Assembly: GCA_029204225.1 (NCBI GenBank)
Contig: CM055097.1
Coordinates: forward strand, 37,558,976-37,622,975
Origin: Diphasiastrum complanatum
Taxonomy: Eukaryota > Streptophyta > Lycopodiopsida > Lycopodiales > Lycopodiaceae
Reading direction: 5' to 3'
DNA length: 64,000 nucleotides
Below the pieces are notes generated by a model. The model was not told where the DNA came from, ran no database searches, and saw only the letters and a list, made by a program, of their open reading frames with translations. This document shows positions 62,488 through 64,000 of the stretch, one piece after another. The number at the start of each line of letters is the position of its first letter. Position 1 is the first letter of the stretch. Position numbers and translations under genes: made by a program.

Positions 62488-64000
62488 CAAACCCTTCTAA
62501 ATCAATTTGTAATTCAAGTCATTTTTATAGAAACATTCTTTTTGAACAGATTGAACTTTCTCCGAGGGATTTAAAAAAAAAAAATCAAGTTTCCTAAAAA
62601 ATGTTTCCAGATAGAGTGGGTCAAACTTTGATCAAAATTGATTTATTACTATGTTGTTTTTTGAAGGGCATAAAAACCCGTGAATCAACTAAGAATCACT
62701 CTTGCACAAGTACCCAATAGTGACTGAAAGAGCTAGTGAGGAAAATGGCCAAGTTTTGTAGTCTGCAAAACATCACTTGGCACATTTCCATACTTAGTAG
62801 AAGTCTTTGATTGCTCAGCATAGGTCTTTCCCAGAATGTGATGAAGGTCCATCTATTTACCTCTGCTTACCTTTTGCATGCCATAAGTTCGTTCGAGGTC
62901 AATCTCTTACTGAAAAAGTGTTTGCACAAGATTCGGACCCCTTCAAAATTTTAGAAAGCTTAGCCATGTCACATATTCTCTGCAACTCCCAGATACCACT
63001 CACGCTTGTGATTTTTCATGTTGTTCCTTTTGTTGTCATAATCATTATGTTGCTGCTGTTTCTGTTCCCAATGCTTTTGACGCTCCTCATAGTCATGTTC
63101 CTGCTTCAAATATTTCTGATTTTCATGTTGTTGCTACCCGAGATGCTCCGCCTGCAAACTAATTACCTACTGAAAATTTTCTTATTACTAATAGAATAAG
63201 ATAAAATTCTCTCTGCAAAAATATAACGCTGAACTGACACAACTAGCATGAAATTAGCGGTTCAAAAGTAGCTCTAGTGATTAGATATGAAAGAGCAATG
63301 GTTTTAAAAGGCGAAGTGTTATGGATGTACACTACAGAGTCCATACTTCTCTATTATGGCCATGTGAGTACCCACAACCTATTGTGGTCTCAATTACTAT
63401 GGCACCTATATTGGTTCAAGAGCATGCACATGGATGCACATGAGTTTTGGTGATACCTATGCCAACCATGAAAGTCTCCCTTCAGGACAATTTTCTTAAA
63501 GGTAACAAAGTTCATTCGGAGTTCTTCAATTGCAGGATCCTCCAGGCCATCTACTTCGACCATTGGACCACCCGGGCCAAATTATTCAAGTAACCTCTCT
63601 GGCCTATTTATAAACTTGTGCTTCAGGTGACAAACAAAATGATGTCAAGGAACATGTAAATTGTACTCAAAGTCTACCACATAGCATGCACCCAAGATGG
63701 TGCAACTGACAGTGAGGGTTGTCACAGACTCTAAGCTCATGGGAGATTTACTTGAATGAGAATTCCCTGACATAGCGTGGACTCCAAGGGTAGCTCACTA
63801 CATTGACTTGCTATTGTAAGACAGGCAGCTTCCCACAGGATGTTACACATGTTGTCACCCTCTTTTTGTAATCACTGCTGCATCTAGGAGGCAGTGACAA
63901 ATAGTGTACTCCACAAATAAAGCGAGCCAGACTGGAAAACCAAAATGCCCATCAAGTTCACACTTTGTTATGTTGTAGGGTCGTGTGGGATGAGCTAGGT
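62488..64000. other. Intergenic, no gene recognised
   Basis: A plus-strand frame at 62807-63199 has a hydrophobic second half, but an alternative frame through the same DNA reads like a degraded linker, so I do not call a gene. No other signal found. Confidence 0.35.

Noticed and set aside
62807-63199. Possible membrane protein with a hydrophobic C-terminus
   Set aside because: Hydrophobicity comes from a T-rich stretch, no start context or family match, and another frame looks like decayed linker sequence.

Overview
This window looks like nuclear DNA of a seed plant with a large, repeat-rich genome. The evidence is AT-rich intergenic DNA, genes with small GT..AG introns, a plant-specific MYB-CC transcription factor, and dense Ty1/copia and Ty3/gypsy retrotransposons whose primer-binding sites match initiator tRNA-Met. 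Nothing bacterial is visible. A conifer-, cycad- or Ginkgo-like gymnosperm is plausible, but the sequence does not fix the species.

Only two host genes can be supported, both on the minus strand. At 3.9-6.4 kb there is a complete six-exon gene for a MYB-CC (GARP/G2-like, APL/PHL-type) transcription factor, 390 residues long by my splicing. At 55.4-56.2 kb are the last two exons of a DsbA/FrnE-like thioredoxin-fold protein. Its upstream exons are not visible, and retroelements occupy the upstream DNA.

The rest is mostly a stack of transposable elements. From about 9 to 39 kb, a decayed LINE (minus strand) was split by copia element A (10305-30475, terminal repeats about 1.45 kb, target duplication ATAGG). 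A then received three more copia elements, each with its own 5-bp target duplication: D (12957-18078, CTCTT), B (18698-22234, AACGT/AACAT) and C (22760-27353, GACAT). A separate copia element E (31716-37836, AAGGT) lies next door. All are broken: D lost the end of its polymerase and half of one LTR, B lost most of gag-pol, C lost gag and protease, and E has a stop and two frameshifts.

From 39.3 to 48.5 kb there is a 340-bp GA tract, the start of a copia element (F), a Ty3/gypsy remnant (G) carrying a solo copia LTR (GAATC duplication), a run of degenerate ~70-bp repeats and a rearranged copia polymerase (H). From 50.8 kb on there are a gag fragment (I), two hAT-like non-autonomous DNA transposons with 8-bp target duplications, a copia remnant (K) interrupted by one of them, and a gypsy-like remnant (L).

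The most interesting patterns are an extended G-box palindrome (CACACGTGTG) shared by the LTRs of several copia families, the readable insertion order in the nested stack, a very short tRNA-derived retroposon with long target duplications, and GC-rich subterminal repeats in the hAT-like elements. I found no evidence of a new defence, metabolic or regulatory gene system.
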